Origin: an uncultured Pedobacter sp.
Lineage (GTDB): Bacteria > Bacteroidota > Bacteroidia > Sphingobacteriales > Sphingobacteriaceae
DNA length: 17,382 bases
Reading direction: 5' to 3'
Assembly (NCBI GenBank): GCA_946478755.1
Contig: CAMLDJ010000100.1
Location: forward strand, 1 to 17,382
The notes under the pieces are model-generated. The model was not told the origin of the DNA and did no database searches. It worked only from the letters and a program-made list of their open reading frames with translations. A program made the position numbers and the translations under genes. Of this stretch, positions 1 to 8,500 are shown one piece after another (position 1 is the first letter of the stretch; the number at the start of each line of letters is the position of its first letter).

Positions 1-309
1 ACCTTATCATTGCTCTACTGGATCATTGATGTTCAGCAATACAACCGTTTCACGAGGCCTTTTGTGGTTTATGGTGTCAATGCCATCACGGTTTTTTTTC
101 TTTCCGGTCTGATTCCAAGAACGCTGGGTATGTTCTCTGTAACAGCCGCCGACGGTACCAAAACAAATCTTCAGGGCTGGTTGTACGCTCACTTTACCCC
201 ATTCTTATCTCCTATTAACGCATCACTCGCCTGGGCAATTGCCTTTGTGTTATTCTGGCTTGTGGTACTTTGGATCATGTACAATAAAAAAATCATTATA
301 AAAGTTTAA
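1..309 (+). CDS. C-terminal fragment of a multi-spanning membrane acyltransferase-like protein (DUF5009 / heparan-alpha-glucosaminide N-acetyltransferase type)
   Basis: The reading frame is open from the first base and ends at TAA 307-309, leaving 102 residues; the start lies outside the window. Two hydrophobic spans are visible, at about residues 20-38 and 74-95 of the fragment, separated by a polar loop, and the protein ends in a short basic tail (NKKIIIKV). The stretch FVVYGVNAITVFFLSGLI resembles the penultimate helix of DUF5009/YeiB-like acyltransferases, which are inner-membrane proteins thought to transfer acetyl groups onto sugars. The catalytic region is outside the window, so family membership is inferred from the tail only and the substrate cannot be named. 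No clear terminator follows, and the next gene begins about 100 bp downstream on the same strand. Confidence 0.6.
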   Translation, partial: TLSLLYWIIDVQQYNRFTRPFVVYGVNAITVFFLSGLIPRTLGMFSVTAADGTKTNLQGWLYAHFTPFLSPINASLAWAIAFVLFWLVVLWIMYNKKIIIKV

Positions 310-357
310 CTTCCCGCGGCGCAATAGCTGGCCGGTTGTTAAATTATGTTAAATTTT

Positions 358-388
358 TCTGAACTATACCAGGCCCTGCGTAGGTTTG
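358..388 (+). promoter_or_regulatory. Candidate Bacteroidota-type promoter for the M16 peptidase gene
   Basis: TAGGTTTG at 381-388 matches the -7 consensus TAnnTTTG of the Bacteroidota primary sigma factor exactly. A poor -33 element (TCTG at 358-361, against TTTG) sits 19 nt upstream. The box ends 17 nt before the ATG at 406, so transcription would give a very short leader, and it lies inside any protein begun at 346. The weak -33 element keeps confidence low. Confidence 0.3.
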
Positions 389-405
389 GCTTAAACTTAT
401 TATTC

Positions 406-3267
406 ATGAACAAGTATTTTAACGCCCTTGGCATAGGGCTCACAGTTTTTCTGGCTGTTCACACAGCGGTGTATGCGCAGAAAAAAACTATAGTTAAAAA
501 GCCTGTAGCAGCTGCCGCCACCAAGCTTAGTGGAGCGCTTCTCCCGAACGATCCCAGTGTAAAAATCGGACGCCTGGCCAACGGCCTTACCTATTACATC
601 AGAAAAAATTCAGAACCAAAAAACAGGGCTGAACTCTACCTTGCGACCCGCATTGGCTCCTTGATGGAAGACGATAATCAGCAGGGGCTGGCCCATTTCA
701 CGGAGCACATGGCATTTAACGGGACAAAGGATTTCCCTAAAAATGAAATGATCAATTATCTGCAAAAAGCAGGCGTACGTTTTGGGGCCGACCTGAATGC
801 CTATACGGGATTTAACCAGACCGTCTATCAATTGCCCATCCCCACAGATAGTGCCGCAGTTTTCAAGACCGGCTTCAAAATCCTGGCCAACTGGGCAGGG
901 AAGATCATCATGGAGGGCGATGAAATAGACAAAGAGCGGGGTGTGATTATTGAAGAAGATCGTCAGCGTGGTAAAAATGCACAGGAGCGCATGAGTAAAC
1001 AATTGCTTCCGCTGCTGCTAAAAGGCTCACGCTACGAGAACCGCTTGCCTATCGGAAAAATAGATATCTTAAAAACGTTTACCCACGATAAGATCAGGAA
1101 CTTTTATAAGGACTGGTACCGGCCAAACCTGCAAGCGGTCATTGCGGTAGGTGATTTTGATGTAAATGAGGTTGAACAGCTGATCAAAGCAAATTTTTCC
1201 GGTCTCAGCAATCCGGCAACACCAAGACCACGCCTGGCCTATGATTTACCTGACAACAAAGCTCCGCTTATAAAAATAATTACGGATCCGGAGCAGCAAT
1301 ATAACGTCGCGCAGATCATGTATAAACAACGCGGCGGCGTGTTGAAAACGGCCGCAGACTATAAAAAAAGTCTAATGTACAGCATGATCAACAGCATGCT
1401 GAGTGCAAGGATTCAGGAGATCATGCAAAAAGGTAATGCTCCCTTTATACAAGCTCAAAGTGGATTTGGTCCTTACCAGGGAGGATTGGTTCCTGGAATT
1501 AATGCCTTCCAATCGGCAGCCGTCTCGGCCACCGGTGCTACCCTTGAAAAAGCATTTACCGCAGTGCTGGCAGAAAATGAGCGCATGAGCAGATATGGCT
1601 TCCTGCAATCGGAGCTGGATGTTGCCAGAAAGAACATTGCTGCCAATAATGAAAAAAGACTAAAAGAAAAAGATAAAACGGCTTCCTCCTCTTTTGTTCA
1701 GAAATATCTAAACCATTTCCTTACCGGAACAAGCATCCCTTCAACCGAATATGCTTATGAGCTGACCAATAAAATGCTTGCAGGCATCAGTCTTAATGAA
1801 GTGAACGCATTGGCAAAGACGCTGATTACAAAAGAAAATCAGATCATCATTATTCAGGCTCCTGAGAAAGAGAAAGCAAATCTTCCTACAGAAGCGCAGT
1901 TACTGGCCACCTTAAAAAACGCGGGTAACGGAATAACCGCTTATGTAGACAATTCTGTTAACAAACCCTTACTGGATAAGAAGCCCACAGCCGGCAAAGT
2001 AACTGGCGAACGAACCTTTGATAAGGTCGGTGTGACGGAACTCAGCTTAAGCAATGGCATTAAGGTCCTGCTTAAACCTACCGATTTTAAAAACGATCAG
2101 ATCATCTTTAGCTCATTTTCCAAAGGGGGCACTTCACTAGCAACCGACGCAAACCTGCAATCGGCTGAAGCTGTTGGCCTGATCCCTGCAAGTGGCGTTG
2201 GGGAGTTTAACCCTACCCAGCTCAATAAACTGCTGGCTGGAAACACAGGCAGGGCCAGCACCTATGTAGATGATCTATATCAGGGCTATACTGGCAACTC
2301 GTCGCCAAAAGATATCGAAACCGCCTTTCAGCTGATTTATGCCTATGCCACAAACCCACGTAAGGACCCGGAAATCTTTAACAAGAAGATCAGTGATTAT
2401 CGCGTAGTACTGGCCAACAGGAGCGCTGATCCCGGAAGTGTTTTCGCTGATACCGTGCAGGCCGTATTGTCGTCTTATCATAAACGGGCCAGGCCAACAA
2501 GCCTGGCAGATCTGGATAAAATATCCTTAGCCGAAGCCTTTAATTTTTATCAGGAACGTTTTGCGGATAACAGTGAACAGATTTTTGTGATTGTCGGGGC
2601 CTTTAGCATTGAAAACATTAAGCCGCTTATTGAAACCTATATTGCGAGTTTACCTTCCTTAAACAGGAAACAGAACTTTGTTGACAATGGCGTCTATCCA
2701 CCAAAAGGAAAGATCAGTAAAACGGTATATAAAGGACTCGAAGACAAAGCCTCTGTCCGCCTTTATATCCACGGTGATTACGAATATGATGCGCAAACCA
2801 ACATTCAGCTAGAGGCCTTAAAAGCAGCATTAGAGATTAAAGTACTGGAGCGCTTACGTGAAAAAGAAAGCGGCGTTTACAGTCCGCAGGTAGGCTTAAG
2901 CGTAAACAAATACCCAACTGCTCATTATTATCTCACGATCTCTTTTAGCTGCGCTCCTGCAAACGTTGAAAAGTTAGTTGCCGCTGCGTTAGATGAAGTT
3001 AAACAGATAAAAGAAAAAGGTGCCACCGCTGACGATATCACTAAATTTAAGTCAGAAGAGCAACGCCAGATGGAACTCAGTATGCGCGATAACGGCTTTT
3101 GGCTAGGGTACCTGACAAACCGTTTAAAATATGGTGATGACCTGGACCAGCTGCTTACCTATCAGCAAAGGTTAAACAGCGTGACCGTCGAAAGCTCTAA
3201 AATAACTGCACAGAAATATTTAAGTGAGGACAATTACATTCGCCTGGTATTGATGCCGCAGAAATGA
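406..3267 (+). CDS. Secreted two-domain M16 (pitrilysin/insulinase family) zinc metallopeptidase
   Basis: The product is 953 aa from the ATG at 406. I prefer that start to the in-frame ATG at 346 because it opens directly with a signal peptide (short basic n-region, hydrophobic core, AVYAQ near the cleavage site), while the extra 20 residues look like leader sequence. The zinc motif of the inverted-HEXXH family is present as HFTEH at residues 97-101. The third ligand is expected in the GVIIEE segment near residues 183-184. The second half (from about residue 555, starting near GVTELSLSNGIKVLL) repeats the M16 fold without an HxxEH motif, the usual non-catalytic clamshell half. Such enzymes degrade peptides in the periplasm or at the outer membrane; no specific substrate is indicated. 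The gene appears monocistronic, with a terminator directly downstream and a possible promoter just upstream. Confidence 0.92.
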   Translation: MNKYFNALGIGLTVFLAVHTAVYAQKKTIVKKPVAAAATKLSGALLPNDPSVKIGRLANGLTYYIRKNSEPKNRAELYLATRIGSLMEDDNQQGLAHFTEHMAFNGTKDFPKNEMINYLQKAGVRFGADLNAYTGFNQTVYQLPIPTDSAAVFKTGFKILANWAGKIIMEGDEIDKERGVIIEEDRQRGKNAQERMSKQLLPLLLKGSRYENRLPIGKIDILKTFTHDKIRNFYKDWYRPNLQAVIAVGDFDVNEVEQLIKANFSGLSNPATPRPRLAYDLPDNKAPLIKIITDPEQQYNVAQIMYKQRGGVLKTAADYKKSLMYSMINSMLSARIQEIMQKGNAPFIQAQSGFGPYQGGLVPGINAFQSAAVSATGATLEKAFTAVLAENERMSRYGFLQSELDVARKNIAANNEKRLKEKDKTASSSFVQKYLNHFLTGTSIPSTEYAYELTNKMLAGISLNEVNALAKTLITKENQIIIIQAPEKEKANLPTEAQLLATLKNAGNGITAYVDNSVNKPLLDKKPTAGKVTGERTFDKVGVTELSLSNGIKVLLKPTDFKNDQIIFSSFSKGGTSLATDANLQSAEAVGLIPASGVGEFNPTQLNKLLAGNTGRASTYVDDLYQGYTGNSSPKDIETAFQLIYAYATNPRKDPEIFNKKISDYRVVLANRSADPGSVFADTVQAVLSSYHKRARPTSLADLDKISLAEAFNFYQERFADNSEQIFVIVGAFSIENIKPLIETYIASLPSLNRKQNFVDNGVYPPKGKISKTVYKGLEDKASVRLYIHGDYEYDAQTNIQLEALKAALEIKVLERLREKESGVYSPQVGLSVNKYPTAHYYLTISFSCAPANVEKLVAAALDEVKQIKEKGATADDITKFKSEEQRQMELSMRDNGFWLGYLTNRLKYGDDLDQLLTYQQRLNSVTVESSKITAQKYLSEDNYIRLVLMPQK

Positions 3268-3275
3268 TTTTTTCA

Positions 3276-3308
3276 AAAAAAAGCTGATCGGGTTGATCAG
3301 CTTTTTTT
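3276..3308 (+). terminator. Intrinsic terminator after the M16 peptidase
   Basis: A perfect 14-bp stem (3276-3289 with 3295-3308) around a 5-nt loop (GGGTT) ends in a run of seven T. The G+C core is GCTGATC/GATCAGC. The left arm begins with a run of A, so it could also work on the opposite strand, but no - strand gene ends here. It begins 8 nt after the peptidase stop codon. Confidence 0.9.
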
Positions 3309-3559
3309 AAATGGAATGATCTTCCCCTATGCCTTCCCGCATTTTCGCAAAATCGGGAACGATTGCATAAATTAATTCCCGAAAATTTCAACATCACTGA
3401 TGCAAACTTCGTATGCTTGTTAGCAAAACGAGATTTCCAGCAAGCAAAATAATGGCCTGATTCATCATCTGCATCCTCCTGGTTACCACACGCAGCAAGA
3501 TCAATGAAGGGGCAAATGACATTGCTGGGATTGATCATAACGGATTTGATTAGCCAAAT
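3309..3559 (+). other. Leader/promoter region of the sigma factor gene, with an 11-bp hairpin
   Basis: These 251 nt between the terminator and the sigma factor ATG hold no credible gene. An inverted repeat is visible: TTCCCG(C)ATTTT at 3334-3345, loop CGC, then AAAATCGGGAA at 3349-3359, pairing over 11 bp with one bulged C at 3340. A second TTCCCG at 3376-3381 could compete for the CGGGAA arm. No match to TTTG-N19-TAnnTTTG was found, so the promoter remains unlocated. The hairpin lacks a T-tract, so it is not an obvious terminator. Confidence 0.4.
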
Positions 3560-4147
3560 ATGTTTCCGAACAAGCGCAGCGATGAAGACTTACTTGCCCT
3601 GATAAAAAATGGACATGAGCATGCATGGGAACTTGTTTACCGGAAATATTGGCAAAGGCTTTACGGCTCAGCACTGGCGATTCTTAAAGATCAGCAGATG
3701 TGCGAAGATATTATCCAGGATATCTTCATGAAACTTTGGACAGATCGCGAGCGACTTCAAATCAAAGTTTCTATTCCGGCATATTTACAAACCTGCGTCC
3801 GACACGAAGTTTACAGAAAACTAAGATCAGGGCGTGTAAATGAAGATATCTTTGATGCGCTTTATGAAAAAATAGCGGCGGAATCAGACTGCAATGATAT
3901 TGAATATAAAGAGATAAACAGCCAGATCAACACGATCGTCGAGCAGCTGCCCGAAAAATGCCGGCTTGTTTATCGGTTAAGCCGCGAAGAGTATTTAAGC
4001 AACAAGCAAATTTCTGAAAAACTTAATATTTCTGTAAAAACAGTCGAAAACCATATGACCAAAGCACTTGGTTTTCTAAAGCGTGCTATGGGGCAGCTTT
4101 CGGTGCTGGTATTTATTTTTTCCCTGTTATTGAGCGCTTGCTTCTGA
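3560..4147 (+). CDS. ECF-type RNA polymerase sigma-70 factor of a TonB-linked surface-signalling locus
   Basis: The 195-aa protein has the ECF layout. Region 2 covers about residues 23-88 (core contact and -10 binding, including CEDIIQDIFMKLW). Region 4 covers about 122-172, with LPEKCRLVYRLSREEYLS and a helix-turn-helix around KQISEKLNISVKTVENHMTKAL. It would direct RNA polymerase to promoters of the downstream receptor genes when released by the FecR-like protein encoded next, 84 bp downstream. The last 16 residues (180-195) are strongly hydrophobic, a tail also found in many Bacteroidota SusC/SusD-linked ECF factors; its role is uncertain, possibly membrane or anti-sigma contact. The ATG at 3560 gives a normal ECF N-terminus. 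No autoregulatory promoter could be identified. Confidence 0.93.
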   Translation: MFPNKRSDEDLLALIKNGHEHAWELVYRKYWQRLYGSALAILKDQQMCEDIIQDIFMKLWTDRERLQIKVSIPAYLQTCVRHEVYRKLRSGRVNEDIFDALYEKIAAESDCNDIEYKEINSQINTIVEQLPEKCRLVYRLSREEYLSNKQISEKLNISVKTVENHMTKALGFLKRAMGQLSVLVFIFSLLLSACF

Positions 4148-4231
4148 TGGCTTCCTGTTAGAATATTTTTTTTTCCTTGGCCTGGGGGTTCGGTTAAAAA
4201 AATCCCTCTCTTATTATATAAGCCCGCTGTA

Positions 4232-5410
4232 ATGACAAAAGAACAATTCCTGCAACTTATTGACAAATACCTTTCCGGGAACGCTACTGCGGCAGAGGAG
4301 GCCTTGCTTGATGGGCTCTTTGACGATTTTAAGCAAGATGAGGATTTGCATCATCTTTCAGATCAGGCCAAATCAGAATTGGAAGATAAAATGCTGCAGC
4401 AAATGCGTCATGCAAAGAAGGAAAGCGAAAAGAAGAAGTTCAGCAGCCCTCGTTACTTTTCTTTTCCGGCTATCGCAGCCACACTATTAATGTTTTTGAC
4501 GATCGGAGGCCTGCTTTATAAACAGCTTCAACCGGAAACATCGCCTGCATTACCAAAAAAACTGGTAAAAACCAATCCAGCAGCTTCAACAGAAGCGACA
4601 TTGCGACTGGCAAATGGATCAACGCTAAGCTTAAAGCCGGGTGCCAACGGGGTGCTTGCCATACAGGGCGATGTCACTGTTAAAAAAACCAAAGACGGAC
4701 AATTACTTTATGAGGGAGCGAATGCTCAGGCACCAGGAGGAAATAACTATAATACACTCTATACGCCAAAAGGAGTACAGTTCCGGCTTACGCTGTCCGA
4801 CGGTACGAAAGTCTGGTTAAACGCAAAGTCATCTCTTACCTACCCCACGGTATTTAGTAAAGAAAAACGCATCGTGTCCTTAAAAGGTGAAGCTTATTTT
4901 GAGGTCGCCAAAATATATGCAAAAACAGGCCGGAATACCACGAGAATGCCATTTGTCGTGAAAACGGACAACGCTGAGGTTGAAGTACTGGGCACTCATT
5001 TTAACCTGATGGCCTACAGTGATGCGGCCGATCAGGAAACCACCCTCTTAGAGGGGGCGGTAAATGTAAAACATGGCCATCAGACCCAAAGGATCTTCCC
5101 GGGTCAGCAGGCCCGCTTTTCGAACAAGAGCAACGACCGCATTCAGGTAAGTAAAGCAAACATTGAGGCAATAATGAGCTGGAAGTCCAATTTGTTTTTT
5201 TTCGAAGACACCAAAATCGAAGCCGTCATGGATCAGCTTGCCCGCTGGTATGGCGTAACCATTGTTTATGAAGGTGAAATACCCGAGGTGGAATTTACAG
5301 GTGTATTGCCGAGAAGCCTGGAGGTGACCAGCGTGTTAAACTTTTTGCAGGAGACCAATGAGGTGAAGTTTAAGCGCTCAGGAAATAAAATAATTGTAGA
5401 AAATAAATAA
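4232..5410 (+). CDS. FecR-family anti-sigma factor with C-terminal DUF4974 domain
   Basis: The 392-aa protein is an inner-membrane signal relay. Residues 1-70 form a charged cytoplasmic segment that should bind the sigma factor. Residues 77-97 form one transmembrane helix. The FecR domain occupies about 175-285 (LYTPKGVQFRLTLSDGTKVW, then LKGEAYFEVAK, then VLGTHFNLMAY). A DUF4974 domain lies at about 318-390 (LFFFEDTKIEAVMDQLARWY onward), resembling the STN fold and expected to meet the STN domain of the TonB-dependent receptor in the periplasm. It follows the sigma gene after 84 nt that contain a nine-T run (4166-4174) but no convincing terminator hairpin, so co-transcription is plausible. 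All expected parts are present and the length is normal. Confidence 0.95.
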   Translation: MTKEQFLQLIDKYLSGNATAAEEALLDGLFDDFKQDEDLHHLSDQAKSELEDKMLQQMRHAKKESEKKKFSSPRYFSFPAIAATLLMFLTIGGLLYKQLQPETSPALPKKLVKTNPAASTEATLRLANGSTLSLKPGANGVLAIQGDVTVKKTKDGQLLYEGANAQAPGGNNYNTLYTPKGVQFRLTLSDGTKVWLNAKSSLTYPTVFSKEKRIVSLKGEAYFEVAKIYAKTGRNTTRMPFVVKTDNAEVEVLGTHFNLMAYSDAADQETTLLEGAVNVKHGHQTQRIFPGQQARFSNKSNDRIQVSKANIEAIMSWKSNLFFFEDTKIEAVMDQLARWYGVTIVYEGEIPEVEFTGVLPRSLEVTSVLNFLQETNEVKFKRSGNKIIVENK

Positions 5411-5451
5411 AATCGATATGACAGAACCAGAAACATAGATATCAATGATGA

Positions 5452-5515
5452 ACTCCTGTAAAGAGAAAAGCATGTCGGTTGGCGCCGACACGCTATAAGT
5501 GCTGGAAACAGGAGT
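5452..5515 (+). repeat. Nested inverted repeats between the FecR and SusC genes
   Basis: An outer 8-bp perfect stem, ACTCCTGT (5452-5459) with ACAGGAGT (5508-5515), encloses a separate 6-bp hairpin, TGTCGG (5473-5478) with CCGACA (5485-5490), loop TTGGCG. There is no T-tract, so this is not a standard terminator. It lies in the 166-nt gap before the receptor start at 5577 and may be an RNA structure affecting processing, partial termination or translation. Its function is inferred only. Confidence 0.5.
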
Positions 5516-5576
5516 AATAAACATCCATTCTGCAAGAATACAATCAATTATCCATTCACCTTCACTAACCAAATGT

Positions 5577-8500
5577 ATGAAACAAAATGAACATTGTAAA
5601 GCTTCCGCTGTGCAGTACTGGGACGCACGCCCGCTACATCCATCCAAAAAACCAGCACATAAATTTCTTTTAATCATGAAGTTAACAGGCATTCTTCTTT
5701 TAGCTGTAGCTATGCAGGTAAGTGCTGCAGGCATGGCTCAAAAAGTCAGCATTCATCAACGCAACACCGACCTTAAACACGTCCTTGATGAGATCAGAAA
5801 ACAAACAGGCTTCTATTTCGTCTACACACAAGGGACGAAGGAAAATGCACGCCCGGTATCTATTGACGCCGATAAAGAAGAATTGAAAGCGGTCCTGGAC
5901 AAAATATTTGCCGATCAGCCGCTTCAATATAAAATGAAAGACAAGGTGATCATCATCAACACCATGCCTGATAAAGCCACGGAAAAAGAAGCATTGCCAC
6001 CGATCGATGTTACAGGCACGGTAACCGACATAAAAGGAAATCCCATGCCGGGCGCATCCATCAAGGTCAAAGGTAAACCAGGGGGAAGTATGAGCGACAG
6101 CAATGGTAAGTTCAGCCTCCAGAATATAGACTACAATGCAATATTGCTTATTTCCTATGCGGGATATGCGACGCAGGAAGTACCGATAAATAACCGGAAC
6201 ACGATTGCAGTTATACTTAAAGAGGATATTAAGACCTTAACCGATGTGGTGGTAGTTGGTTATGGTACACAAAGTAAAAGAGCAGTAACCGGCTCTATTT
6301 CTTCTGTAAAGTATGACAATTTTAAGGACAGGTCCTTTAATAACGTCACGCAGGCCCTGGCAGGTCAGCTGCCAGGCGTGAGCATTACGCAGGCACAAGG
6401 CGCACCAGGTTCAACACCGATCATTAAAATAAGGGGCACCAGCTCAATCACAGCGGGTACGAATCCATTATATGTGGTGGATGGCATGCCCCTGGAAAAC
6501 TTCAACCTCAATTTGATAAACGCTCAGGATATTGCCTCAGTCGATATCTTGAAGGATGCTTCTTCGACGGCGATCTACGGATCCAGAGGTGCAAACGGCG
6601 TAGTCCTGGTGACTACCAAACTCGGCAAATCGGGACAAACATCAGTCAATGCAACAGTTGAATACGGCCTGCAGGATGTACTGCGAAGGATTAAAATGAT
6701 GGATGCACAGCAGTTCATTCAATATTACAATGATGCGCACAATAACGCCTGGATAGCTGCAGGTGGAAATGCCTCAGATCCGAACAGTGTACGCGGTTCT
6801 TCCTATAAAATACCTGAAGATTTCGTCACCAACCCCGCACAGTTTGGGACAGGTACAGACTGGCAGGATGTGATGTTCCGGACCGCCCCATCAAAAAACG
6901 GACAACTTTCCGTATCAGGAGGAACGGATAAAACTCAATTCCTTTTTTCGGCAGGCTTATTAGATCAGGATGCCGTCCTGGACCAGAATTACTATAAACG
7001 TCTTTCCTTAAGAACCAACATCAAACATCAGATTTCCGAACGATTCAGTGTGGGGACTAATTTATCTTTTACAGGAGTATTTGACCGTACAGGTGGTACC
7101 GCAGGAAAAAGCGATATCGTAAGTCTGGGCTTGCAAAGCGACCCGATATTCCCGGTTTATAATGAGAATGGCAATCTGGGTTTTAGGGACCCAAATTCGG
7201 TATGGTACCGCTTTACTCCTTACAGCGATTTGATCATGTGGCACCCCTATTCGCTGACCCGGGAAATCAGCGGGCAAACCAAAACTTTCAATACCCTTGC
7301 TACGGGATTCCTCGAGTATAAAATTATAGATGACCTGAAATTCAGGACCAGTATGAATGCCAACCTATCCAATGGCCGCACAACTTCCTATAGAAATAAA
7401 GATCAGAAATACGGGTACTCTTCTAACTTGCCTGCAGAAGGCTTTGCCAGTTCCATTTATTCCCTAAACTGGCTTAACGAGAACACCTTAACGTACGACA
7501 AACAGTTTGGAGCCCATGGACTAAATGCTTTATTAGGTTACACCGTGCAGCATCAACGCGATGAATTTGAATCCTTAACCTCCACCAACTTTCCAAACGA
7601 CCTGGTACCGACTTTAAATGCCGGAACAGTAAGCTCGGGAACGTCAACCGCTTCCGAATGGTCCATGTTGTCCTATCTGGCCAGGGTCAATTATAACTAC
7701 AACAATAAGTATTTCCTTACGGGAACCGTCCGCAGAGATGGAAGTTCAAGATTTGGTACGAATACAAAATTTGGCTACTTCCCTTCGGTTTCGGCAGCCT
7801 GGCTGTTATCCGAAGAGAACTTTATGAAGGGTGCCAGCTGGATCAATAACCTGAAATTAAGAACCAGCTACGGTGTTTCCGGTAACAACCAGATCCCAAA
7901 TTATGGCCCGGTTAGTTTATTGAGCTCACTAAATTATGCAAGTGGCGATCAACTTGCAAATGGCTTAACTGTTGCAAATATTTCCAATCCGGATTTGAAG
8001 TGGGAGAAAACCAATCAGTTCAATATTGGTTTAGATCTGAGTATCTGGAACAACAGGGTCAATTTTACAACGGAGTACTATAATTCAACCACTAACGATT
8101 TACTTTTAAATGTGCCTGTACCGGATATCACCGGTTTTGCAACACAACTAACCAATATCGGTAAAGTCAGAAACCAGGGTTTCGAATTTAGTCTTGCTAC
8201 TAAAAATATGGATGGTGAATTTAAATGGACTACAGATTTCAACCTCTCTTTTAACCGCAACAAAGTATTACAACTTGGCCCTGGAAATGCACCACTTATT
8301 TTTACAGATTATGTGGTGACAGTAAAAACAGAGGTGGGCCAGCCTGTATCTAACTTTTATGGGTATATATTTGATGGCGTATACAAAAACCAGGCAGAAA
8401 TCAATGCTTCCGTACATGACCCCGCCACTACCCCCGGCGATCCTATTGTGAGGGATGTAAATGGTGACGATAAAATTGATGCGAACGACAGGACCACTAT

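Noticed and set aside
346..405. N-terminal extension of the M16 peptidase from the ATG at 346
   Set aside because: The start at 406 gives a normal signal peptide, and a perfect -7 promoter box lies within this stretch.
3197..3538. 113-codon - strand frame covering the sigma leader
   Set aside because: It crosses the M16 gene end and the intrinsic terminator, has Cys/His-rich low-quality composition and no recognisable domain.
4148..4231. Terminator or promoter between the sigma and FecR genes
   Set aside because: There is a nine-T run and a G-rich then C-rich segment, but no good stem and no TAnnTTTG box.
5573..5590. Five-codon ORF (ATG TAT GAA ACA AAA TGA) overlapping the SusC start
   Set aside because: Too short to judge; overlap with the ATG at 5577 is easily chance and no conservation can be tested here.
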